Shown: one piece after another, positions 1 through 6,325 of the stretch
Numbering within the stretch: position 1 is the stretch's first letter
Layout of the letters: every line of letters starts with the position of its first letter
Source: an uncultured Planctomycetaceae bacterium
Lineage (GTDB): Bacteria; Planctomycetota; Planctomycetia; Pirellulales; Thermoguttaceae
Length of the DNA: 20,626 nt
Direction: 5' to 3'
NCBI GenBank assembly: GCA_947307005.1
Contig: CAMZHY010000010.1
Location: 1 to 20,626, forward strand
The notes under the pieces: model-generated
What the model was told of the DNA's origin: nothing
The model's input: only the letters and a program-made list of their open reading frames with translations
Database searches by the model: none
Program-made: the position numbers and the translations under genes

Positions 1-371
1 GTCATAAAGTTTCTAATGAGAAACAGCCCTCGTCCTTGAGGAATTTCAAGATTCTCTTCAAGCGTAGGATCGCGAATGGCGTCGAACGAAAAGCCCGGTC
101 CTTCGTCTTGGATGGAGACGAGGATGCGCTCCCCTGAAATTTCAGCGCTGAGTTGAATCTTTTTTTCCGGGTCGCGACGGTTGCCATGTTCAATGGCGTT
201 GGCGACGGCCTCGTCAAGCGCGAGTCTAATCGCAAAGACGTCGCCGGGATCCCACGCGCGTCCTTCCAGTTCGGCGACGATTGCGTCGAGAAACGGCGCG
301 ACGCTGGCGGAGACGCTTGGAAACGCTCTGTCAAACCGCCAAACGTCCGATTTTTCTGAGCTTGCAGTCAT
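1..371 (-). CDS. RsbW-like ATP-binding anti-sigma / serine kinase (3' end cut by window edge)
   Basis: Partial GHKL-type ATPase of the RsbW/SpoIIAB class; about 123 residues are visible and the C-terminus lies left of position 1. These proteins bind a sigma factor or other partner and phosphorylate a STAS antagonist. Seen in the sequence: an N-box DEAVANAIEHGN at residues 53-64 with Asn58 as the expected Mg-ATP ligand, a G1 box DEGPGF at 89-94, and a G2 box GRGLFLIRNFM at 113-123. The ATG at 371-369 was chosen because the frame is open from there and the conserved N-terminal WRFDRAFPS segment follows. It is the third gene of an operon with the response regulator and the STAS protein, 120 bases after the STAS stop. 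A PP2C phosphatase, the usual missing partner, is not in the window. Class assignment is secure; the target is unknown. Confidence 0.85.
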   Translation of the reverse strand, partial: MTASSEKSDVWRFDRAFPSVSASVAPFLDAIVAELEGRAWDPGDVFAIRLALDEAVANAIEHGNRRDPEKKIQLSAEISGERILVSIQDEGPGFSFDAIRDPTLEENLEIPQGRGLFLIRNFM

Positions 372-491
372 AAGCGCGCCTGTCAATCTTCATTGCGACA
401 AGCCGGCGTCTAGACGTCGGTCTTGTATGGAACATGATGAACGCAAAGAGAGTCCGCGTCCGTCGCGTAGCGCGCGAACGCGGGCCGATTC

Positions 492-860
492 TCATTTGAG
501 GAGCGAACTGACCGCTTCGAGTTCGGTGGAACGAATCTTGAAGATGGAATCGAGTTTCGTGATTTTGAAGACTTCCATGATATTGGGACAGATGGAGCAG
601 AGGAAGAGCGCGACTTTCTGAGCCTTTGCTTTCGCGTTAAGCGTGATGAGCACGCGCAGCGCGGAACTGGACATGAACTTAACGCTCTGGAAGTTGACGA
701 CGACGCGGTCTTTGTCCTTGGGGAGGTTCGCCACGATGGAGTTGAGTTCTTCGCCCCAAGCTTGGATCGTTAGTTCTTCGTTGAGTTTGACGTCGAGGCA
801 ATCGATGACGGCGGCGCTGCCAATATATCGAGTCATCGTGCGAGCATTGGAAAGACCCAT
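492..860 (-). CDS. STAS-domain anti-anti-sigma factor (RsbV/SpoIIAA-like)
   Basis: 122-residue single STAS domain protein, expected to be the antagonist bound and phosphorylated by the RsbW-like kinase encoded next. Visible features are the strand VVVNFQSVKFMSSSALRVLITL with the serine cluster that normally contains the phosphorylated Ser, preceded by ELNSIVANL and followed by the helix and strand AKAQKVALFLCSICPNIMEVFKITKL. The ATG at 860 is preferred because GGAG lies nine bases upstream and the domain begins just after it. The frame is also open to an ATG at 941 that overlaps the stop of the response regulator gene as ATGA. That start would add 27 residues that do not look like STAS sequence and has no clear ribosome binding site, but coupling through the overlap cannot be excluded. 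Family call firm, start moderately sure. Confidence 0.83.
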   Translation of the reverse strand: MGLSNARTMTRYIGSAAVIDCLDVKLNEELTIQAWGEELNSIVANLPKDKDRVVVNFQSVKFMSSSALRVLITLNAKAKAQKVALFLCSICPNIMEVFKITKLDSIFKIRSTELEAVSSLLK

Positions 861-937
861 GAGTTCTATCTCCGATATTAAAGGTAAAATTTCAACGAGT
901 CCCAAAAGCGTCGGCGTAAAGGCGCAGCCGCGAAGGC

Positions 938-1579
938 TCATGGGACGAGTTTATTTCTGACCGCCCAGACGGCCGCCTGCGCGCGATCATTGACTTCCAA
1001 TTTGCGCAGAATATTCTGCACGTGTTCTTTAACCGTGTCGACGCTGAGCTTGAGCGAAAACGCGATCTCCTTGTTGCTCAGGCCGAGCGTAATATGGCGC
1101 AGCACCTGCGTTTCTCTCGCGGTCAACGGACTGAGCGGATCGACCTGACGAAGCCGCATGACGCGCCGGACGCGTCTCAGATCGCCGGAATACTTTTGCG
1201 CCGCCTCGGGCGTCGTCGCGAGCGCAAGCTCTCGAACGAGCGAAACGACCTCGGTCTGCGACGCCGTCTTCAGGAGTCTCGCGTCCGCTCCGACCGCCGC
1301 CGCGCGCGCGACGTCCGGTCGACGGTCGGAAGCCAAGAAGAAGACGACGCGACCCGTAAAGCCCGCTTTTCTGAGTTCCTGAACGGCGTCGAATCCCGAA
1401 CCGTCGGGAAACGTCGCGTCGAGCATTACGACGTCGGGCGAGACGCTCAGCGCTTTGGCGACGGTCTGTTCCGCCGTTTCCGCGAAGTCGACGATTTCAA
1501 CGTCGGAGCCGCCAAAAAACGCGACCAGACCGGCGCGCGTCACGGGCTGCGGATCGGCGACAAGGAGTCGAATTGTCAT
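938..1579 (-). CDS. NarL/FixJ-family response regulator (receiver + LuxR HTH)
   Basis: 213-residue two-domain regulator. Residues 1-120 form a receiver: acidic Asp9, phosphoacceptor Asp54 in VVMLDATFPDGSGFD, Ser84 in FLAS and Lys104 in LLKTAS. The C-terminal part (about 148-213) is a LuxR-type helix-turn-helix, LTARETQVLRHITLGLSNKEIAFSLKL and then the recognition helix SVDTVKEHVQNILRKL. GGAAGG stands four bases before the ATG. It is the promoter-proximal gene of the operon with the STAS and RsbW-like genes, so a phosphorelay input and a partner-switching module are likely produced together. The cognate histidine kinase is not in the window. A good promoter precedes it on the minus strand (1668-1640). 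The last four bases overlap an upstream possible ATG of the STAS frame. Confidence 0.92.
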   Translation of the reverse strand: MTIRLLVADPQPVTRAGLVAFFGGSDVEIVDFAETAEQTVAKALSVSPDVVMLDATFPDGSGFDAVQELRKAGFTGRVVFFLASDRRPDVARAAAVGADARLLKTASQTEVVSLVRELALATTPEAAQKYSGDLRRVRRVMRLRQVDPLSPLTARETQVLRHITLGLSNKEIAFSLKLSVDTVKEHVQNILRKLEVNDRAQAAVWAVRNKLVP

Positions 1580-1639
1580 CTGACCTTCCCGTTCTCCGCA
1601 GTTAAACTTTTCTTCGGCGATTCTCGCAAATCTTGTTCC

Positions 1640-1668
1640 AGTTTAACCCGGACGCGCCTTGTCGTCAA
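1640..1668 (-). promoter_or_regulatory. Promoter of the response regulator operon
   Basis: On the minus strand TTGACG (1668-1663) and TAAACT (1645-1640) are separated by exactly 17 bases. This is a sigma70-type arrangement about 60 bases upstream of the response regulator start. Inferred start of transcription is near 1633. Confidence 0.55.
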
Positions 1669-1710
1669 GAACTTTTGACGCGGCGCGGCAATAAAAGCTT
1701 TTTTAACGCC

Positions 1711-1760
1711 GTTTTCAAAAAAGAAAGCGCGAAACGGGAGGCAATTTTCCCATTTCGCGC
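1711..1760 (-). terminator. Rho-independent terminator of the VIT-VWA gene
   Basis: Inverted repeat GCGCGAAA (1727-1734) / TTTCGCGC (1753-1760), extended by GGG (1736-1738) / CCC (1749-1751) after one mismatch. On the minus strand the stem is followed by a T-rich run (TTTCTTTTTTG, about 1726-1715). It begins about 30 bases past the stop of the VIT-VWA frame, and no T-run follows on the plus strand, so it serves the minus-strand gene. Confidence 0.75.
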
Positions 1761-1788
1761 GCTAAAAATCGTCGTTATCGAGTTAAAC

Positions 1789-3390
1789 TCATTCCTCGAC
1801 GCGTTCGATCTTGTAGAGTTTGCCCTTGAAATTCAGGGTAATCGACTCTTCGAAAACGAGGTACTGCGACAGATTGGCGCCGTTCTCGTCGATCAGCTTG
1901 AAGTATTCGTCGCTGAACTGTTTAATTTCGACGGGCTTAGCGTTCTTTTCCATCTCCTCGGTCACGGAGGAATCGACCCAGCGTCCTTCGCGGAGATAGA
2001 AGGTCTTGTCGGCGACGACGCGGATATTGTTCGAAACGGCCTCGTCGATTTGCGGCGCCGGGCTAGGCGCGGGAACCGCCGCGCCCATCGCGCCCATCGG
2101 AAGCGCGCGTTTCGCGAGGGTCGCGGGGGCTCTGAGTATGCGACCGCCGGCTATTCCCGCTCCTCTGGCGCCTCCCATTCCGCCTCCCATTCCGCCTCCC
2201 ATTCCGCCTCCCATTCCGCCGCTCATTCGGGCGCTGGAAGCGGACGACGAATCGTCGGCGAGCGCCATGGCGTTCGATTCGGCGATCGAATCAAACTGCG
2301 CGCCGTTAAGATTGTCGACTTGCTTAAGTCCTTGCTTCATACTACGTTGTCTGACGCCGCCCATTCCGCTCGTGTTGGAGGCGAGCGCATGGAAATTATC
2401 TCGGGCCGTCGCGTTGTTGGCGGCGGAGTTCAAAGCGACGTCTTCGCGCGCGAGGAAAGACGTGTAGGGCGTCATGACGCCGTGTTTTTTCGAGAGTTGT
2501 ACAAGTTCGTCGAGCAGTTCCTGATTCATGCCGTTGAGGTCGAGTTCATCGATGATCTCGCCGATTCGACGCGCCGCCCAGATGCGTTCGACGAACGCGT
2601 TCGTCGAATCTTCGCTCTTAGCGACGAAGTTTCCTTCAAAGTTCTTCTCTTCGTCGCGTTCTCCAATCTTTCCCTTCGCCTGAATCTTGACCTCGCCCGG
2701 CGTGGAATACCGTCCGGCCATTACGAGTTTTTCGCCCGCGAAAAGATCGGTTTTCCCCGAAGGATAGACTTGGTTGACGAAATACTTCTTATCCGTCGCG
2801 CTCGGGAGCGTGAACGAGAATTCGACGTCGGAGAAGACGGGCGCTTCGACGCGCGAATAGAACGCGGAAATGCGGTCTTCGATCTTCTCTTCGGGCTTGA
2901 CGTATTCGCCTTGACCGCGTCCGTCGCGGACGAAACGGTCGAGGAGTCGCGCGTTCACGTCGTAGCCGACGCCGAAGGAGAAGAAACGCGCGGCGCTCTT
3001 GTTGTTTTCGCGCGCGATTTGCGCGAGTTTCATTTCGTTCGTTTCGCCGACGGTCGCCTCGCCGTCGCTGACGAAAATCAGGAATTTCAAGTTGGAGGAG
3101 TCGTCGCCGTTGAGGAGCGAGAACGCGCGTTTGAGCGCGCCTTCGATGTGGGTCGTTCCGCGAGCGCGAACCCCGTCGACGTAGCCGAGCGCCTCTTGAC
3201 GCGTTTCCGCCGACGCGACTTGCAGATCGTCTTTAAAGGAGACGACGTCGGAACCGAAGAGGACGACGTTGAATTTGTCGCCGTCGTGGAGGCGCGAAAT
3301 AACGAATTTCATCGATTCCCGCGCCTGCTCGATTTTCTGACCGCTCATGCTTCCCGAGACGTCGAGACAGAAGACGATAGTGCGCGGCAA
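1789..3390 (-). CDS. VWA-domain C-terminal part of a frameshifted VIT-VWA secreted protein
   Basis: 533 residues from a TTG at 3390, but the homologous reading continues upstream to about 3476 (VLSYRPDEKDDGYFLLLASPK), where it meets the VIT frame (3471-4283) one base out of phase. The two are almost certainly one gene of about 831 residues. The VWA domain opens with TIVFCLDVSGSMSG, a complete MIDAS DxSxS; GTTHIEGAL supplies the MIDAS Thr and FVSDGEATVGE the Asp. The VWA domain is followed by a beta-rich region, a low-complexity linker with GGM/GGGM repeats coded by a 12-bp tandem repeat, and a C-terminal segment (FYLREGRWVDSS...QFSDEYFKLIDENG) that I recall from planctomycete members. No LPXTG sorting signal or C-terminal membrane segment is visible. 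Role: presumably surface adhesion or protein binding; substrate unknown. Confidence 0.85.
   Translation of the reverse strand: MPRTIVFCLDVSGSMSGQKIEQARESMKFVISRLHDGDKFNVVLFGSDVVSFKDDLQVASAETRQEALGYVDGVRARGTTHIEGALKRAFSLLNGDDSSNLKFLIFVSDGEATVGETNEMKLAQIARENNKSAARFFSFGVGYDVNARLLDRFVRDGRGQGEYVKPEEKIEDRISAFYSRVEAPVFSDVEFSFTLPSATDKKYFVNQVYPSGKTDLFAGEKLVMAGRYSTPGEVKIQAKGKIGERDEEKNFEGNFVAKSEDSTNAFVERIWAARRIGEIIDELDLNGMNQELLDELVQLSKKHGVMTPYTSFLAREDVALNSAANNATARDNFHALASNTSGMGGVRQRSMKQGLKQVDNLNGAQFDSIAESNAMALADDSSSASSARMSGGMGGGMGGGMGGGMGGARGAGIAGGRILRAPATLAKRALPMGAMGAAVPAPSPAPQIDEAVSNNIRVVADKTFYLREGRWVDSSVTEEMEKNAKPVEIKQFSDEYFKLIDENGANLSQYLVFEESITLNFKGKLYKIERVEE
2171..2230. repeat. 12-bp in-frame tandem repeat coding Gly/Met-rich linker
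   Basis: The unit CCTCCCATTCCG occurs four times without change (2171-2218), with a degenerate fifth copy to 2230. Read on the minus strand it encodes GGMG steps in the linker of the VWA protein. Such repeats are prone to copy-number change without breaking the frame. Confidence 0.9.
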
Positions 3391-3470
3391 CGGTTTCGAA
3401 CCTTCGTCGGCGATTTTCGGCGACGCGAGGAGGAGGAAATACCCGTCGTCTTTCTCGTCGGGACGGTAAC

Positions 3471-4283
3471 TTAAGACTTCGCGGAGAGATCGTCGGCGTT
3501 TTCGTCGAAGAAGAGTCGGAAGTCGCTCGAGGGAACGACGTTCTCAAGGACGCAGGAGACCTTCGCCTTCGTCTTTTCGGGACGGTCGATCTTCAGGTCG
3601 TATGTCGGCGAGTAAACTGTCTTGATTTCAGAGGTTCCGTTGATTGAGACGTCGAACGATATCTTTTTAATCGGTTTCGACGAGTACTTCGCCGCGCTCA
3701 GCGGGAAGAAGAATTCCGTAAGATCCGCGCCCGTGCGCAGAACTTGCGTGTAGCGCATCGTCACGGTTCGAGTTTCTCCCGCTGGGATGGGGAAGACGCT
3801 CGTTTTAAAGAGTCCGACGCCGACCCATTCGAGGAGCGCGGGATCGCGCGCCTTGCGGACGATTTCTTCATATTGCTTTCGCGCTTCCTCGGCGTCGACG
3901 AGGTTCGCGGGCGTCTCCTTTCCGTCGACGAGGAGCGTCATGGAATCGACGGCGCCGTCGTAGGGAAGGGGAAAGACGAACGCGGTTTCGATTGTCGTTG
4001 AACCTTCGTTTTTAAAGGTTTGCGAAACGTCGACCTGCGCGACGACGCCGGAGACGTCGGCGACGATTTCTTCGGATTCGATCGAGTAGGTCGCCTCGCG
4101 CGGGGCCGGAATGGGGACGTGGGGCGGAGGAATAATTCTCGGAAGCGGACGCGGGTGAAGGGGTTCAAAGAGGAACCCCTGCGCGTTGGCGATTTGGGCG
4201 GAGAGCGCGAAGCAAGCCAGCGTCGACAGGACGATCGAAACGAGTCGTCCCGAGCGAAAGACGAATGATTTGCGCGTAGACAT
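3471..4283 (-). CDS. VIT-domain N-terminal part of a frameshifted VIT-VWA secreted protein
   Basis: 270 residues ending at a TAA (3473-3471) that lies in mid-domain. Residues 1-35 are a signal peptide (basic start, hydrophobic LVSIVLSTLACFALSAQ, likely cleavage ANA|Q). A Pro-rich stretch is followed by the VIT domain (about 45-175), with ADVSGVVAQVDVSQTFKNEG, ETAFVFPLP, GAVDSMTLLVDGK, EEARKQYEEIVRKARDPALLEWVG and FPIPAGETRTVTMRYTQ. The frame stops at ...DDLSAKS, while the other frame reads EVLSYRPDEKDD. Restoring one G next to the AAG codon (C on the plus strand near 3477) gives the continuous DDLSAKVLSYRPDEKDD. No canonical slippery heptamer is present. AAAGGAG eight bases upstream supports the ATG at 4283. 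It is part of the same gene as 1789-3390; a genuine mutation and an assembly error are both possible. Confidence 0.88.
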   Translation of the reverse strand: MSTRKSFVFRSGRLVSIVLSTLACFALSAQIANAQGFLFEPLHPRPLPRIIPPPHVPIPAPREATYSIESEEIVADVSGVVAQVDVSQTFKNEGSTTIETAFVFPLPYDGAVDSMTLLVDGKETPANLVDAEEARKQYEEIVRKARDPALLEWVGVGLFKTSVFPIPAGETRTVTMRYTQVLRTGADLTEFFFPLSAAKYSSKPIKKISFDVSINGTSEIKTVYSPTYDLKIDRPEKTKAKVSCVLENVVPSSDFRLFFDENADDLSAKS

Positions 4284-4317
4284 AGGTCGCTCCTTTATTT
4301 TTAATGGGGCAAACTAG

Positions 4318-4357
4318 GCGTCGCCGACGATCCGAACGCTTGCGATTTCGGCGACGC
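4318..4357 (-). promoter_or_regulatory. Perfect 10-bp inverted repeat in the 5' leader of the VIT-VWA gene
   Basis: GCGTCGCCGA (4318-4327) and TCGGCGACGC (4348-4357) are exact inverse complements with a 20-base loop. They lie between the presumed transcription start and the ribosome binding site of the VIT-VWA gene. This could be a 5' UTR hairpin or an operator; no T-run follows, so it is not an intrinsic terminator. Confidence 0.45.
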
Positions 4358-4366
4358 ATAGCGTAT

Positions 4367-4395
4367 AGTATCTCAAAACCTGACGCGTACGTCAA
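4367..4395 (-). promoter_or_regulatory. Promoter of the VIT-VWA gene
   Basis: Minus strand TTGACG (4395-4390), 17-base spacer, GATACT (4372-4367); a TACTAT (4370-4365) overlaps the -10 at a 19-base spacing. It lies about 85 bases upstream of the ATG at 4283. Confidence 0.5.
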
Positions 4396-4506
4396 TGGAA
4401 AGTTGCAGATGGGAAGGACTTGGCGTTAAAAAACGCTTTTGCAAGCGCGACGCGCGGATTCGCGCCCGCATGCTAATAGAGAGTCGCGCGGCGACGTAAA
4501 AAAGAA

Positions 4507-4526
4507 AAAAATTTCGCGAAATTTTT
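4507..4526. repeat. 20-bp perfect palindrome
   Basis: AAAAATTTCGCGAAATTTTT is an uninterrupted perfect palindrome immediately before the first dyad operator and promoter. It may be a protein-binding site or a curved A/T-tract upstream element. The flanking A and T runs raise the chance of it arising by composition. Confidence 0.5.
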
Positions 4527-4528
4527 CA

Positions 4529-4548
4529 AAGTTAGTAAAATCTAATTT
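4529..4548 (+). promoter_or_regulatory. Dyad operator copy 1 (AARTTAG-N6-CTAAYTT)
   Basis: AAGTTAG, six bases, CTAATTT. It ends seven bases before the -35 of the 4556-4584 promoter, centred near -52, a position usual for activators. Two further copies at 4829 and 4891 share half-sites and the six-base spacer. Confidence 0.5.
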
Positions 4549-4555
4549 AAAGAGG

Positions 4556-4584
4556 TTGACTTTAGTCGATTCGCCGATTATAAT
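4556..4584 (+). promoter_or_regulatory. Strong sigma70-type promoter P1
   Basis: TTGACT (4556-4561), spacer of exactly 17 bases, consensus TATAAT (4579-4584). Expected start near 4591. It reads toward the prepilin gene 535 bases downstream, so it makes either a long leader or a separate small RNA. Confidence 0.75.
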
Positions 4585-4828
4585 ACGCTTTGTTGACGAA
4601 AACAGAAGATTCGTTTAACAGTGTTCTTCCCTTGCGACGCGAACGCTTGGGAAGGGCGGTTCTTTCTTGCGCTCGCCGATTCGGCAAGGTCGCGTGTCTC
4701 CCGCGCCCTCTGTCGGATCGGTTTTCTTCATTAACGACGCGCGCGGTTCCCTTGAAAAATCGAACGTTTTTGCAACTCTTGCCGCAATCGCAGGATTGTT
4801 TCGCGTGAAGATTTCTGGCGAAAGAAAA

Positions 4829-4848
4829 AAATTAGTTTTTTCTAACTT
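4829..4848 (+). promoter_or_regulatory. Dyad operator copy 2
   Basis: AAATTAG, six T, CTAACTT. The half-sites are the same two variants as copy 1 but exchanged between arms. It ends six bases before the -35 of the 4855-4882 promoter, matching the copy 1 geometry, and starts exactly 300 bases after copy 1. Confidence 0.5.
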
Positions 4849-4854
4849 GTCGTC

Positions 4855-4882
4855 TTGACGTTTCCAATGCCCTGCGTAGAAT
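4855..4882 (+). promoter_or_regulatory. Sigma70-type promoter P2 for the prepilin gene
   Basis: TTGACG (4855-4860), 16-base spacer, TAGAAT (4877-4882); expected start near 4889. It would give the DUF1559 prepilin mRNA a leader of about 237 bases containing dyad operator copy 3 and the 5020-5041 hairpin. Confidence 0.6.
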
Positions 4883-4890
4883 GTTCTTCA

Positions 4891-4910
4891 AAGTTAGATT
4901 AATATAACTT
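4891..4910 (+). promoter_or_regulatory. Dyad operator copy 3
   Basis: AAGTTAG, six bases, ATAACTT (one mismatch to the CTAAYTT arm). It lies just downstream of the inferred P2 start, a position that would suit repression, unlike copies 1 and 2. Confidence 0.4.
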
Positions 4911-5019
4911 TTGACGCGATAGACGGTCTGTTTAGTCGCGTGGTTTAACCACCTTGATATTTTTAACTTGGTTTCTCCGCGTCGACTGCGTTTGTCGGTC
5001 CCTAGGACGAATGCTGGGA

Positions 5020-5041
5020 GTCGCCGCTTTGGAGCGGCGAC
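5020..5041 (+). promoter_or_regulatory. Perfect 9-bp hairpin in the prepilin 5' leader
   Basis: GTCGCCGCT, loop TTGG, AGCGGCGAC. The stem is perfect and followed by GGGAATGG, so it is not an intrinsic terminator. It sits about 85 bases before the prepilin ATG and may stabilise the mRNA or be part of a regulatory RNA fold. Confidence 0.5.
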
Positions 5042-5125
5042 GGGAATGGATTCAACGAATATATTTAATCGTTTTACCATAGAGGCGTTCTGCGCGAAGC
5101 GCGGCGCTCATATAAAGGCGGACTT

Positions 5126-6211
5126 ATGTTTCACCAGATGACAAGAAAAGGCTTTACCCTCGTCGAGTTGCTCGTTGTGATCGCGATCATCGGGATTCTC
5201 ATTGGGCTTCTCCTTCCCGCCGTTCAAGCGGCGCGCGAATCCGCGCGTCGCATGCAATGCTCGAACAACCTGAAACAGTACGGTTTGGCGACGCATAATT
5301 ACATCAGCGCGTTCAACGAGCATTTCCCGCCGATGGCGAATTCCGCTACGAAATCGGCCAACGCGTTCTCCGTTCAGGCGCGTCTCTTCCGCTACATGGA
5401 AGCGAACCAGATCGCCGATCTGATCGACTACTCTCAGCCCGTCTACAAGTCGGCGGGCATGGGGAACAACGCGGTTCTCTACCATCTAACCGACGCGCTC
5501 AACTGTCGAGCTGCATTTCTCGCGTGCCCGAGCGATCCTCAAGGAGGAACGCTCGTTCAGTCGAATTTGAAAATCTTCACGGACGCCGGAAATTCCGCGA
5601 CGGCGCCGCTGAGGGCGTATCCGTCGAGCTACTGCGTTTGCACCGGCTCCGACCTTGCGCGCATCGGGACGACGAGCGTCGGCGGCAAAGCGACGTTGAA
5701 ATCGAACGGACTCTTCTACTACGGGTGCGACAATACGATCGCGGCGTGCGTCGACGGAACGTCGAATACGCTTCTCATGGCGGAGAGTACGATCGGCGCG
5801 GGGTCCGATCAGGACGTCTCGGGAACGCTCGAGGAGATCAAGCAGAAGAATCTGCTCCGTAAGGTCATTATGCAGAACGTCCCGAAGACGTTGTTTGACG
5901 CCGAGACGCCCGCCGAGGTCGAGTCGATTCAGAACGGCGTCAGCGCGCCCGGCTGGCAACTTGACCGCTGCTCGACGTGGCTTTCCGGCGTTCCGCTTTA
6001 CACGACGTTTGGCGCGTTCCTTCCTCCCAACTCTTCCGCCGCGACATGCAACTGGATGAACTACGGGTTCTACGCCGCGCGAAGTTATCACGCGAGCGGC
6101 GTGAACGCGCTCATGGCGGACGGATCCGTTCGCTTTGTTTCCAACACGGTCGACGTCGAGACATGGCGCGCGATGGCGACCGTTGCCGGCGGGGAAAGCG
6201 TCGCGCTCTAA
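5126..6211 (+). CDS. DUF1559 prepilin-like exported protein
   Basis: 361 residues. The N-terminus, MFHQMTRKG followed by FTLVELLVVIAIIGILIGLLLP, is a type IV prepilin signal: cleavage after Gly9, Phe at mature position +1 and Glu at +5. AAVQAARESARRMQCSNNLKQ-type sequence then marks DUF1559 (SBP_bac_10), a family greatly expanded in planctomycetes. The C-terminal hallmark is complete: H-ASGVNALMA-DG-SVRF, an H-x9-DG motif. AAGG seven bases upstream supports the ATG at 5126; the internal ATG at 5138 has no site. The role is unknown; members are thought to be pseudopilin-like secreted or surface proteins processed by PilD. It stands alone behind an unusually long control region with two promoters. 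A 9-bp hairpin follows the stop. Confidence 0.95.
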   Translation: MFHQMTRKGFTLVELLVVIAIIGILIGLLLPAVQAARESARRMQCSNNLKQYGLATHNYISAFNEHFPPMANSATKSANAFSVQARLFRYMEANQIADLIDYSQPVYKSAGMGNNAVLYHLTDALNCRAAFLACPSDPQGGTLVQSNLKIFTDAGNSATAPLRAYPSSYCVCTGSDLARIGTTSVGGKATLKSNGLFYYGCDNTIAACVDGTSNTLLMAESTIGAGSDQDVSGTLEEIKQKNLLRKVIMQNVPKTLFDAETPAEVESIQNGVSAPGWQLDRCSTWLSGVPLYTTFGAFLPPNSSAATCNWMNYGFYAARSYHASGVNALMADGSVRFVSNTVDVETWRAMATVAGGESVAL

Positions 6212-6222
6212 CGTGAAAACAA

Positions 6223-6252
6223 CTCGCGAGGGGCCTGGCGTCTCCTCGCGAG
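6223..6252 (+). terminator. Stem-loop after the prepilin gene, possible terminator
   Basis: CTCGCGAGG (6223-6231) / CCTCGCGAG (6244-6252), a perfect 9-bp stem with a 12-base loop, 12 bases past the stop. No T-run follows, so it may be a 3' mRNA-stabilising hairpin. A second small inverted repeat, CCGACG (6261-6266) / CGTCGG (6273-6278), comes next. Confidence 0.4.
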
Positions 6253-6325
6253 ATTAGCGTCCGACGCGTCGACGTCGGTCTGTTTCAACGATCCTTTTAT
6301 CCTTTCAGCAAGCGAAACACTCATT

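Larger units (their letters stand above)
4591..5125 (+). other. Long non-coding leader / possible small RNA region
   Basis: No convincing gene: short open frames here lack a ribosome binding site and have no recognisable sequence. Contents seen: a stem CTTCCC-TT-GCG / CGC-TT-GGGAAG around 4627-4655; TTTCGC (4799-4804) / GCGAAA (4818-4823); GTGGTT-T-AACCAC (4940-4952); GTCC/GGAC near 5000; and the strong hairpin at 5020-5041. I could not match it to 6S RNA, tmRNA, RNase P, SRP RNA or a known riboswitch by eye. Confidence 0.4.

Noticed and set aside
2171..2230. Tandem repeat as a CRISPR-like array
   Set aside because: Units are 12 bp without spacers and lie in frame in a coding region.
1633..3474. 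613-codon open frame on the plus strand
   Set aside because: It is antisense to the VIT-VWA gene, arises from the GC-rich codon pattern, and has no recognisable domain or ribosome binding site.
3471..3480. Programmed -1 frameshift
   Set aside because: No slippery heptamer at the junction and no obvious stimulatory structure; a simple indel explains it better.
4590..4858. Short plus-strand frames of 63-72 codons in the leader
   Set aside because: TTG or unsupported starts without Shine-Dalgarno, and no family resemblance; treated as non-coding leader.
4911..4939. Third TTGACG as another promoter
   Set aside because: No -10-like hexamer at 16-18 bases downstream (AGTCGC at 17).
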